A stretch of DNA of 37,476 nucleotides from Ascidiaceihabitans sp. Lineage in GTDB: Bacteria; Pseudomonadota; Alphaproteobacteria; Rhodobacterales; Rhodobacteraceae. Shown one piece after another: positions 27,215 to 36,325 of the stretch. The DNA is taken from contig JAOEQC010000017.1 in assembly GCA_028388995.1 (NCBI GenBank), positions 1 through 37,476 on the forward strand, in the 5' to 3' direction. The position numbers were made by a program, and so were the translations under genes. The notes beneath the pieces are model-generated. The model had not been told where the DNA came from and did not search any database. It saw only the letters and a program-made list of their open reading frames with translations. Position 1 is the stretch's first letter. Every line of letters starts with the position of its first letter.

Positions 27215-27577
27215 ATGGACCAGTCTAAAGACATGCTAGAAGGCGCACCACTGATCGCGCCATCATCCACTGACCACCCTTTGTACGAGGCCGTGGTTGC
27301 CGCTTGCCAATCGGTTTATGACCCCGAAATTCCGGTGAACATTTACGAACTTGGTTTGATTTATACGATCGACATCAACGCCGAGAGCGAAGTGAACATC
27401 AAGATGTCCCTCACGGCACCGGGTTGCCCTGTCGCTGGCGAAATGCCGGGCTGGGTTGCGGATGCGGTTGAACCAATCCCTGGCGTCAAAACTGTGGATG
27501 TGGCCCTTGTTTGGGAACCACCTTGGGGCATGGAAATGATGTCTGACGAAGCCCGTCTTGAACTGGGCTTCATGTAA
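27215..27577 (+). CDS. SufT/MIP18 (DUF59) Fe-S cluster assembly protein
   Basis: VYDPEIPVNIYELGLIYTI, LTAPGCPVAGEMPGWV, LVWEPPWGMEMMSDEARLELGFM. Confidence 0.92.
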   Translation: MDQSKDMLEGAPLIAPSSTDHPLYEAVVAACQSVYDPEIPVNIYELGLIYTIDINAESEVNIKMSLTAPGCPVAGEMPGWVADAVEPIPGVKTVDVALVWEPPWGMEMMSDEARLELGFM

Positions 27578-27700
27578 TTTACGATTTTGGTGCACCGCTG
27601 TATGCACCGATGTCATACCGACGTTGTGAACGGGCTGTTTTGCACAAGGGTTGAGCCAGCCCACCATCGTCATTAGAGTAGGGACAAAGGAGTACTTGTC

Positions 27701-28051
27701 ATGTTTTCAATTCCAGGCAAACAGGCCGTTTCCATTTCTGAAAAAGCTGCTACTCAGATTGCAAAACTGATGGCTTCTGGTGGGCATCAGGGTCTGCGTA
27801 TTGGCGTCAAAAAAGGCGGCTGTGCAGGTATGGAATACACGATGGATTACGTGGCAGAACAGGATCCAAACGACGAAGTTGTCGAACAGGATGGTGCCCG
27901 TGTTTTGATCGCGCCAATGGCGCAAATGTTCCTGTTTGGCACGGAAATTGATTATGAAACCAGTCTGTTAGAGTCCGGCTTCAAGTTTCGCAATCCGAAT
28001 GTAACCGAAGCCTGTGGCTGTGGTGAATCCATCAAATTCGCTGAAATGTAA
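27701..28051 (+). CDS. A-type Fe-S cluster assembly protein (SufA/IscA/ErpA family)
   Basis: GLRIGVKKGGCAGMEYTMDY...FKFRNPNVTEACGCGESIKF. Confidence 0.93.
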   Translation: MFSIPGKQAVSISEKAATQIAKLMASGGHQGLRIGVKKGGCAGMEYTMDYVAEQDPNDEVVEQDGARVLIAPMAQMFLFGTEIDYETSLLESGFKFRNPNVTEACGCGESIKFAEM

Positions 28052-28071
28052 GCGGATTGCGCAAAGGCCCC

Positions 28072-28977
28072 TTAGGGCTTTTGCAGGTGCAGATACGTCT
28101 CGCTAAAGCGGCGTTGCAAATGTTTCCCAGCACGCACAACTTCACCACTTTCAGGTGGTGCAATATTGGTGTCATGGGACGGGTTAAAGAACAAAGGAAC
28201 AGATATACGCTCAGCGTCGCCGCCCACAACACGGTGCGGCGTCGCATGGACAATACCACCGGTCCAAAACTCCAACATCTCTCCAAAATTTATAACAAAT
28301 TCACCAGGTTGCGCAGAAACCGGTATCCAGCCTCCACCCCTTTTACGCACCTCTAAACCAGGTGATCCATCCGTCGCCAACAAGGTCAAACAGCCATAGT
28401 CGGTATGTGTCGCGATCCCGAAATCCATATCCGTCGCATCCTTTGGACGCTCTGGGTAAAAGTTTCCGCGTAGCAACGCCATCGGTGTTCGAAACGCTTT
28501 GTCAAAGTAATCGTCTGGCATATCAATCGCGTTCGCAATACCGCGCAAAACACCCATCGCCACATAGATCGCGTCGTCATAATATCCAAGGATGATTTTC
28601 TTAAACTCAGGGTCGTCAGACGGCCATTGGTTCAATCCATACACCGGCATTTCTGCCCGTGGATCACCCTTTGCCAATTCCACACCACTATCAAAATATT
28701 TCTTATAATCTGGGTTCGCATCTGGGTCTACTTGCTCTGATCCTGCAGCACCCCAGCCACGATTGCTGCCCGTGACGGACATATCGATTTCACGCTTTTG
28801 CGACTCTGGTCGTTTGAAAAAAGCGCGATATGTTTCAATGACTTCAGTCACACGGTCAGCCGTCAATTCTGTGTTATATACAGTCGCAAACCCAACCCCT
28901 GTTGCTGCTTCTTTCAAAGCGGCAAGTGTTTCTGGATCACCTTTACGGATCAATACGGCGTCTAATCTAGGGATCAT
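28072..28977 (-). CDS. 2-oxoglutarate/Fe(II)-dependent oxygenase (isopenicillin-N-synthase-like)
   Basis: THTDYGCLTLLATDGSPGLEVRKRGGGWIPV, VINFGEMLEFWTGGIVHATPHRVVGG. Confidence 0.93.
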   Translation of the reverse strand: MIPRLDAVLIRKGDPETLAALKEAATGVGFATVYNTELTADRVTEVIETYRAFFKRPESQKREIDMSVTGSNRGWGAAGSEQVDPDANPDYKKYFDSGVELAKGDPRAEMPVYGLNQWPSDDPEFKKIILGYYDDAIYVAMGVLRGIANAIDMPDDYFDKAFRTPMALLRGNFYPERPKDATDMDFGIATHTDYGCLTLLATDGSPGLEVRKRGGGWIPVSAQPGEFVINFGEMLEFWTGGIVHATPHRVVGGDAERISVPLFFNPSHDTNIAPPESGEVVRAGKHLQRRFSETYLHLQKP

Positions 28978-29071
28978 GGAATGGCCTTGTTTTTCAACTT
29001 CGCGAATCCGTCGCGTTGCCCTCGCATAACCCAAATGCTAACTTAGAAAAAGATCAAATAGGAGTGCATAA

Positions 29072-29821
29072 ATGCGCACAAAAATAGCAGCAGGCAATTG
29101 GAAAATGAATGGGTTGTCTCGTTCACTGGACCAGCTGAGCGAACTTGCCAAAAACCAAACTAGCGCGGAATGCGCGGTTGTAATTTGCCCACCTGCCCTA
29201 TTGCTGTTTCCAGCTGTCGAAATGACACATAGCTCATCAATCGATGTTGGCGCACAAGATTGCCACACAGCGCAATCTGGCGCGCATACTGGCGATATTT
29301 CAGCCCCTATGGTCAAAGATACGGGGGCAAAATACGTTATCGTTGGACACTCTGAACGGCGCGAAAACTACGATGAAACAGATAAGGATGTCTGCGCTAA
29401 AGCGATTGCGGCACGCGATGCTGGTTTGATAGCGATCTTGTGCATCGGTGAAAACCTCAGCGATCGTGAGACAGGCAAAACCCTTGATGTTATTGGCGTA
29501 CAATTGGCTGCTTCTGTACCAGAGGGCGCGACGGCAGACACGCTTGTCATTGCCTATGAACCGATCTGGGCTATTGGGACGGGCAAGGTCCCTAACATTG
29601 CGCAAATCATTGAAGTACATGACTTTATCCGCGCAGAGTTGAATACACGCTTTGGCGCAGAAATCGGCAACTGCATTTCGTTGCTCTATGGTGGCTCGGT
29701 AAAAGCCAGCAACGCTGCAGAAATCTTTACCGCTGAAAATGTGGATGGTGCGCTGGTCGGCGGCGCAAGCCTTAAAGCTGCTGATTTTTCGCCCATCGTG
29801 GACGCACTTAGCGCCTCTTGA
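29072..29821 (+). CDS. tpiA: Triosephosphate isomerase
   Basis: AAGNWKMNG, VGHSERR, AYEPIWAIGTGK, LYGGSVK, GALVGGASL. Confidence 0.97.
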   Translation: MRTKIAAGNWKMNGLSRSLDQLSELAKNQTSAECAVVICPPALLLFPAVEMTHSSSIDVGAQDCHTAQSGAHTGDISAPMVKDTGAKYVIVGHSERRENYDETDKDVCAKAIAARDAGLIAILCIGENLSDRETGKTLDVIGVQLAASVPEGATADTLVIAYEPIWAIGTGKVPNIAQIIEVHDFIRAELNTRFGAEIGNCISLLYGGSVKASNAAEIFTAENVDGALVGGASLKAADFSPIVDALSAS

Positions 29822-29878
29822 TAACACACTATAGCACGATGTAGTGGCGCTCCCCTGCAAAGGGATGGGCCGTTTTCA

Positions 29879-31258
29879 TTACTTCGTTATTATTTCGGGA
29901 CCCATCATGAGGGTCGGCAACCACGTTGAAATTGCTGGGATGTAGGTCACCATGATCAAGAAGATGAACATAACGCCCAAAAACGGCAGCGCAGCACGTA
30001 CAACGCTCATCATTGGCATGCCTGCAACCCCAGAAGTCACGAATAGGTTCAAACCAACCGGCGGCGTGATCATCCCAATTTCCATGTTCACAACCATGAT
30101 GATCCCAAGGTGAATTGGGTCGATGCCCAGCTCAATAGCAATTGGGAACACCAATGGCGCGACTATGATCAACAGACCTGACGGCTCCATGAACTGCCCA
30201 CCGATCAACAAGATGATGTTGACGATGATCAAGAACACGATTGGGCCAAAGCCCGCAGACAACATCGCAGAGGCTATCTGTTGTGGGATTTGCTCATCCG
30301 TTAAAACGTGCTTTAGGATCAACGCATTGGCGATAATGAACATTAAGGTGACAGTAAGCTTACCAGCCTCAAACAAGGCATCACGGGTATCACGGTGGTA
30401 AAACACCGTGATCAACGTCCATGGACGTTGAAACAGACTGTGGTTCTTTGTGTCGTCCCCTTTGACGTGCAGTGGTCCCATATCGCGGTAAACAAAACAC
30501 GCCACAAGAAACGCATAGACCGAGGCCACAGCAGCAGCCTCTGTTGGTGTAAACACACCGCCATAGATGCCGCCCAAGATGATAACGATCAGAAACAGCC
30601 CACCTGATGCACTTAGAGCAGATGCACCAACTTCACCCCAACCTTGCCACTCACCTTTAGGCAAGTTTTTGACCTTAGCCATGATGTAGATGGTAATCAT
30701 CAGCATAGAGCCCGCCATGATACCTGGGATCACACCAGCCAGAAACATACGGCCAACGGACACGTCGGTTGCGGAGGCATAGACAACCATCACGATGCTT
30801 GGTGGGATCAAGATGCCCAAAGTCCCCGCGTTGGCAATCACGCCTGCCGCGAACTCCTTAGTATAGCCTACCTGACGCATACCCGCGATCACGATGGACC
30901 CGATGGCCACAACCGTTGCAGGCGATGATCCAGACAGAGCTGCGAACATCATACAGGCGAACACACCCGCAATCGCCAGACCACCCGGAAAGTGACCCAC
31001 AATGGCGATTGAAAAGCGAATGATCCGTTTCGCCACACCCCCCGTAGACATGAACGTAGAGGCCAGAATGAAGAACGGGATTGCCAGTAAGGTGTAGTGA
31101 CCTGCCATCGCCTGAAACAACGTTTGTGCAATCGAGGCAAGGGATGCGTCACTTAGGACCAAGAGGAATAGAATTGAGGACATACCAAGGCTGATAGCGA
31201 TCGGGACACCCATCAACATCAATCCGATGACCATCGCGAAAAGAATTGCAATTTCCAT
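29879..31258 (-). CDS. dctM: TRAP transporter large permease
   Basis: Polytopic; IPFFILASTFMSTGGVAKRII, ASALSASGGLFLIVIILGGIYGGVFTPTEAAAVA, EIGMITPPVGLNLFV. Confidence 0.95.
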   Translation of the reverse strand: MEIAILFAMVIGLMLMGVPIAISLGMSSILFLLVLSDASLASIAQTLFQAMAGHYTLLAIPFFILASTFMSTGGVAKRIIRFSIAIVGHFPGGLAIAGVFACMMFAALSGSSPATVVAIGSIVIAGMRQVGYTKEFAAGVIANAGTLGILIPPSIVMVVYASATDVSVGRMFLAGVIPGIMAGSMLMITIYIMAKVKNLPKGEWQGWGEVGASALSASGGLFLIVIILGGIYGGVFTPTEAAAVASVYAFLVACFVYRDMGPLHVKGDDTKNHSLFQRPWTLITVFYHRDTRDALFEAGKLTVTLMFIIANALILKHVLTDEQIPQQIASAMLSAGFGPIVFLIIVNIILLIGGQFMEPSGLLIIVAPLVFPIAIELGIDPIHLGIIMVVNMEIGMITPPVGLNLFVTSGVAGMPMMSVVRAALPFLGVMFIFLIMVTYIPAISTWLPTLMMGPEIITK

Positions 31259-31261
31259 GTC

Positions 31262-31951
31262 TTAGTCCCCAGCGTTCATATGTTTGACGTCTTCGATAGC
31301 CTCTTCAGCCTCGTGGCTGACGATCAGGGTTTTATTTTCACCCGTGTAAATGCGCACGGTTGCTTGAACGATGCGGAGCAAGAAAAGCCCCATACCAAAT
31401 GGCATGATCGCATAAGGAATAAAGCGCGGTATTTTCTCATATGCGTCGCCATCATTCATAATGGGTTCGATAAAGCGCATCCACTCAGGCAGCGGAATAT
31501 CAATCACTTCATACCAGCCGCGATAAGAGGTACCTCGCATCTCTTCAAAACCAATTGGGAACCAACGGCCTGTTGTCTGTGGAAGGTTGGCGAAGTTCGC
31601 CCAATAATCCCAGGACCCTTTAAAGACAAGGAAGGCATAGCCAATACAGATTGTGCCACCCACAAGCGCAAAAACTTTACGCCCACGCGGACCAAACAGA
31701 TTAACAATTACATCCACTCCAAGGTGTGCTGTGACTTTAACCGCATAACTCGCACCGAATAGGACTAGCCATGCGAACAGAAATGTCACCATTTCCAAAC
31801 CCCAGATGAGGCCAGTGTTAAAACCGTAGCGCAAAATAACATTGGTGAATGTGATAAGCGTCATCACCCCAAGCAGCAGCGCAATGACGGTCTCTTCCAA
31901 CTCGTTCACGAAACGGCCCAGTGGTGTTTTGGGTTCATAGCTTGATGCCAT
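31262..31951 (-). CDS. dctQ: TRAP transporter small permease
   Basis: 4 TM DctQ-like protein between dctM and dctP. Confidence 0.92.
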   Translation of the reverse strand: MASSYEPKTPLGRFVNELEETVIALLLGVMTLITFTNVILRYGFNTGLIWGLEMVTFLFAWLVLFGASYAVKVTAHLGVDVIVNLFGPRGRKVFALVGGTICIGYAFLVFKGSWDYWANFANLPQTTGRWFPIGFEEMRGTSYRGWYEVIDIPLPEWMRFIEPIMNDGDAYEKIPRFIPYAIMPFGMGLFLLRIVQATVRIYTGENKTLIVSHEAEEAIEDVKHMNAGD

Positions 31952-31993
31952 GTCCCGCCCCCCTTTTGGATCAATTTTGGATTATCTAGAAAA

Positions 31994-32025
31994 ATGCCTG
32001 CCCACTGGAACCAGCGAACAGGCAT
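31994..32025 (-). terminator. Attenuator/terminator-like hairpin between dctP and dctQ
   Basis: On the - strand: ATGCCTG TT CGCTGG TT CCAGTG GG CAGGCAT TTTT. Confidence 0.65.
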
Positions 32026-32041
32026 ATAAGATCAAGTGATC

Positions 32042-33043
32042 TTAGTGCTTAGCGTTGATCGCTTGAGCTGCGTCGATGTTTTCTTGACCGACGTCACCAA
32101 CAAACTGTTCCCAAACTGGTTTCATAGTGGAAACCCACTCAGCACGCTGTGCTGCGTCAAGTGTACGGATCACGCCGCCAGCATCCAAGATTGCTTGCTT
32201 GTTTGACGCGTTTACAGATGTAGACTCTGAGTTACGTGCTGCAGTTACTTCGTCAACGATTGTCGCTAATTGTTCACGTACATCTGCAGGCAGACCATCC
32301 CAGAAGTCAGTAGAGGTCACGACCAAGTAATCGATGATGCCGTGGTCTGTTTCTGTTACACCGTCTTGAACTTCAAAGAACTTCTTGCCGTAGATGTTGG
32401 ACCAAGTGTTCTCTTGGCCGTCAACAACGCCAGTTTGCAAAGCGCCATAAACTTCAGAGAAAGCCATTGGCTGAGGGGACGCGCCCATCGCTGCCATTTG
32501 TGCTTTCAACACGTCAGAATTCTGAACGCGGAACTTCAAACCGTTTGCGTCAGATGGAACATTCAAAGGAACGTTTGCCGACATTTGCTTCATGCCGTTG
32601 TGCCAGAATGCTAGACCAATAAGGCCACGCTTTGTCATGGATTGCTTCATCGCTTGACCAGTTTCTGAGTTTTGGAACTCGTCAACTGCATTGATGTTTT
32701 TGAACATGAATGGCAAATCGAAGATGCGGAATTGCTTTGTGAACTGCTCGAACTTGGACAATGACGGAGCCGCCATTTGAACGTCGCCTTGCAGCATCGC
32801 TTCTAGAACTTGGTTATCGTTATAAAGCGTAGAGTTCGGGAACACTTCGATGCAGGCTTTGCCGTTCATCTCATCGTTGACGCGCTGCTCAAGCAATGTG
32901 GCTGCGATGCCTTTTGGGTGCTTGTCAGTGTTCGTGACGTGGCTGAACTTGATAACGATCTCGCCGTCATCACAAGCCGCAGAAACCGCGCCCGCAGATA
33001 CGGACATGGTGAGTGCAACAGCGGCAGCTGTAAATAATTTCAT
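32042..33043 (-). CDS. dctP: TRAP transporter substrate-binding protein
   Basis: Signal peptide; IKFSHVTNTDKHPKGIAATLLEQRVNDE; FSEVYGALQTGVVDGQENTWSNIYGKKFFEVQ. Confidence 0.95.
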   Translation of the reverse strand: MKLFTAAAVALTMSVSAGAVSAACDDGEIVIKFSHVTNTDKHPKGIAATLLEQRVNDEMNGKACIEVFPNSTLYNDNQVLEAMLQGDVQMAAPSLSKFEQFTKQFRIFDLPFMFKNINAVDEFQNSETGQAMKQSMTKRGLIGLAFWHNGMKQMSANVPLNVPSDANGLKFRVQNSDVLKAQMAAMGASPQPMAFSEVYGALQTGVVDGQENTWSNIYGKKFFEVQDGVTETDHGIIDYLVVTSTDFWDGLPADVREQLATIVDEVTAARNSESTSVNASNKQAILDAGGVIRTLDAAQRAEWVSTMKPVWEQFVGDVGQENIDAAQAINAKH

Positions 33044-33234
33044 GGTGGTCTCCTCCCAGAGAATTTTAAAGTCTCGCGCAGCAGTTCAAGTTTGCCGCGT
33101 CCAACACATTTGAGCCTAGGAAAAGCATTCCGGCAATCTGTTTGTGGGGAACTTGGATAATTATGCTAAAGCCAATTAAAAACAAAAAGTTAAACCCATT
33201 TAGTCGTTTAGAAACTTGTGCATAATTCTATAGT

Positions 33235-33283
33235 TGTGCGAGAAACCGCACAGCTGTTACCCCAAAGTGCGAGAATCCGCACA
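33235..33283. promoter_or_regulatory. Two tandem dyads upstream of dctP (putative DctD UAS)
   Basis: TGTGCG-AGAAAC-CGCACA (33235-33252) and GTGCG-AGAATC-CGCAC (33267-33282); centres 31 bp apart. Confidence 0.7.
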
Positions 33284-33285
33284 AC

Positions 33286-34515
33286 TTAACGGCGGAAGTC
33301 TTCCGCGCGAATCCCGTAACGCGCCAACTTGTCGTAGAATGTCTTGCGCGGCAGTTGCAGGCCTGCAGCTGCCTCAACAGCCCGCCCATTATGGCGGCCC
33401 AAGGCCGCAATCAACAACGACTGCTCAACCCGTGCCATTTGCTCGCTTAGCCCCAGTTCGACAGCCTGTGTCACGTCCTCAGGCATACCTAGAACAAATC
33501 GCATGGCAGCGCTCATCAAGGATCGCGTGTTTCCGGGCCAATCTTGGGTCATCAAACTAGACGTAAACTCTTGAGTTACTTCTGGCGCTGTCAGACCTGC
33601 TTGCTCGCTAGCTTGTGCTACATAATGTCGAAATAGAATTGGAATGTCTTCCGGCCGCTCAGACAGTGAAGGGATCCGCAAAGGCGTCACCTCAATCCGG
33701 TAGAACAAGTCACCGTTAAACGACCCATTTTCAACAGCTTGCACAAGATCACGTGTGCTGCCAGCAAGAAGGCGCACGCTGTTTAGTTGTTCAAGGTGCT
33801 CTAATAGTGCAAGCTGTGAATCTGCCGGAAGTAGAGCGATTTCATCGATAAACAGACTACCGCTTTTTGCAGAACTGACCGCTTCATTGAGATAGCCTGG
33901 CAACATGCCAGCCCCCGCACGTTTTACAAAGGGGGATTTGGAACGTGGTGATGACATGTGAATAACCTCTGCGACTTTTGAAATACCGGCACCAGGCGCA
34001 CCCATAATCAACACTTCAGTCTCGAGCTGCGAAACACGACGTACCCTTGTACGCAAAGCTTGTGATAACTCAGACTGACCAAACAACATCCGTTCAGCTG
34101 GGTCACCTGTTTCGACCAAAACCCGAAGGCGACGGTTTTCAAGCACAATGTTACGCGTTCGCAATGCACGCTCAATCACAGCCAACAAGTCTTTAGGCGC
34201 ACAGGGTTTTTCTAAAAACCCAAACGCACCTTGACCCATCGCGCTTACCGCCATCGGAACATCACCTTCCCCTGTTAACAATATTACGGGCAAGTCTGGA
34301 TCTTGGCTTTTGGCATAATCCAAAAGGAAAAATCCATCACGACCGGGCATACGAATGTCAGACAAAACAACACCCTCAAAGTCAGCACAGATTCTATCTT
34401 TCGCCGCTACGAATGAACTGAATGCGATAGGTTCAAGATCAGCAAGCTCAAGTGTCTGAGCAACTGCATCACGCACAGCACTGTCGTCATCAACCAATAA
34501 AACTTGTTTACTCAT
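33286..34515 (-). CDS. dctD: Sigma54-dependent response regulator (C4-dicarboxylate type)
   Basis: Receiver VLLVDDDSAVRDAV/VLSDIRMPGRDG; AAA+ region; Fis-like HTH HNGRAVEAAAGLQLPRKTFYDKLARYGI. Confidence 0.9.
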   Translation of the reverse strand: MSKQVLLVDDDSAVRDAVAQTLELADLEPIAFSSFVAAKDRICADFEGVVLSDIRMPGRDGFFLLDYAKSQDPDLPVILLTGEGDVPMAVSAMGQGAFGFLEKPCAPKDLLAVIERALRTRNIVLENRRLRVLVETGDPAERMLFGQSELSQALRTRVRRVSQLETEVLIMGAPGAGISKVAEVIHMSSPRSKSPFVKRAGAGMLPGYLNEAVSSAKSGSLFIDEIALLPADSQLALLEHLEQLNSVRLLAGSTRDLVQAVENGSFNGDLFYRIEVTPLRIPSLSERPEDIPILFRHYVAQASEQAGLTAPEVTQEFTSSLMTQDWPGNTRSLMSAAMRFVLGMPEDVTQAVELGLSEQMARVEQSLLIAALGRHNGRAVEAAAGLQLPRKTFYDKLARYGIRAEDFRR

Positions 34516-36266
34516 GCTTGATCGCCTTCATGCCATGGCATCAGTTTTACCGTGAATTCCGCCCCTTGGTCCAAGTTTCGGCCTTGAATTTCACCGCCAA
34601 ACCCTTGCACTATACCATAGGAAATGGACAGCCCAAGGCCCATTCCGTCAGACTGACCCACCTCTTTGGTCGAATAGAATGGGTCAAATACCTTTTCAGG
34701 AAGATCAATACCGGGCCCCGAATCGCTGAAACATAAGGTAAGTGCATTGTCCTCTGCAGGATCAATTTTGATCACCAGTTGTTTGTCCGTGACCACGCGC
34801 ATCGCGTCGGCAGCGTTATTGATCAGATTTACAAATACCTGCGCCAGACGCACCTCGCCCGCGCAAACCCAGACGGGCGCATTGGGCCGCTCAAAGACCA
34901 GCACCACGCCATCTTCTTGCAAACGACTTTGGGTCAGCTCAAGTGCGCTGTCCAAAACGGCAACCACATCAATACGTATTAAACTCTCGGTTTCCTGTCG
35001 CGCAAACGCCCTTAGATTCTTGATGATCCGCCCCATACGCCGCGCCAAATCAGATATCCGTACAAGGTTCTCAGTCGCTTTTTCGGGTTTGTCACGTTCC
35101 ATAAATTGCAGGCCATTTTCTGCAAACGATCGGATTGCCATCAGCGGTTGGTTCAGTTCATGACTGATGCCCGCGCTCATCTGCCCAAGCGCGCTTAATT
35201 TGCTGGCTTGTTCCAAATCAACTTGCGCTTGGGCCAAAGCGGCTTGGGCCTCTTCACGTTCAGTCGCCTCACGCCGCAGCTGTGTGTTAGATTGCTCCAA
35301 CGCCGCAGTACGTTCTGCTACACGTCCCTCAAGCATCGCATTGGCTTCTGACAACGTGCGCCGACGCTCAGTTGCAACAAATAAGAACGCCCCAAAGGCC
35401 AAGAACAGGGCAGCAACCGCAGCAGCCTGCAACACGGCAAACTGTCGCGCTGGCTGCACATCAACCAGCACCTCGCCCACCAATCCAACCACCGGCAAAT
35501 TACGCGCCAAATGTAGTGCGTTTCTTGGCAAGTAAGGCCCCCATCCAAGGTCCCAAATCTCATGACCGCCTAAAGTATAGCTGTCAAATTTTGGTGCTTT
35601 CCCACCTGGAGGGATTAAACCTGCTTGCCCGACAGGACGGTTCCAGAAAACCAGATCAGATCGGTTTGAAATAAAGACAACACCAGAAGCATCAGTGAAA
35701 AAGACCGCAGGGTTGCCCCCCACCCAATCCCACTCAATCGCAGCGATATTCACGACCACTACAATAACACCAGTGACTTCTGACGCCTCATCCACGATCG
35801 GCGCGGCATAGTAATAAACCCGTTCGTCGAATGGCTGGCGGACACCATGCGATCTGCCAAGCGCACCTTGCATCGCACGCTGAACATAGGGCGTTTGGCT
35901 GAGATCGACGCCAACGGTTCCACGGGCAGCCGAAACGACACGGCCTTGTCCGTCCACCAACATAACGTCCAGCGCTGCTGTTTTATCGGCAATTTCCAGC
36001 AGGACAGCCCGTGTTCTCACATCGCTTCCAGACTGAATTGCATTAAGAAATGCAGGTCGATCGGCAGTCAGCACAGCCAATTCACGGTATCGCTGCAACT
36101 GGCCTGTTAGCCGATCACTTGCCAGCGCCAGATCTGCCTCAGCTTGACGCGAGGACTGGCTGAGCGCTTGCACATAACCGTAACGCCACACTCCAATTGC
36201 GACGATCCCTACAAGCAAAAGAAACGCAACAATTAGCGACAAACGATAAAAAAAAACGTGTTTCAT
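34512..36266 (-). CDS. dctB: Sensor histidine kinase (DctB-type)
   Basis: Periplasmic sensor domain, SALGQMSAGISHELNQPLMAIRSFAENG H-box, GLGLSISYGIVQGFGG; overlaps dctD by 4 nt. Confidence 0.9.
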   Translation of the reverse strand: MKHVFFYRLSLIVAFLLLVGIVAIGVWRYGYVQALSQSSRQAEADLALASDRLTGQLQRYRELAVLTADRPAFLNAIQSGSDVRTRAVLLEIADKTAALDVMLVDGQGRVVSAARGTVGVDLSQTPYVQRAMQGALGRSHGVRQPFDERVYYYAAPIVDEASEVTGVIVVVVNIAAIEWDWVGGNPAVFFTDASGVVFISNRSDLVFWNRPVGQAGLIPPGGKAPKFDSYTLGGHEIWDLGWGPYLPRNALHLARNLPVVGLVGEVLVDVQPARQFAVLQAAAVAALFLAFGAFLFVATERRRTLSEANAMLEGRVAERTAALEQSNTQLRREATEREEAQAALAQAQVDLEQASKLSALGQMSAGISHELNQPLMAIRSFAENGLQFMERDKPEKATENLVRISDLARRMGRIIKNLRAFARQETESLIRIDVVAVLDSALELTQSRLQEDGVVLVFERPNAPVWVCAGEVRLAQVFVNLINNAADAMRVVTDKQLVIKIDPAEDNALTLCFSDSGPGIDLPEKVFDPFYSTKEVGQSDGMGLGLSISYGIVQGFGGEIQGRNLDQGAEFTVKLMPWHEGDQA

Positions 36267-36325
36267 TCCCTCTCTTAGCAAAGCAGCCCTTGCATTGACC
36301 AGCGACCCTGCGCTTTTGTGCAAGC

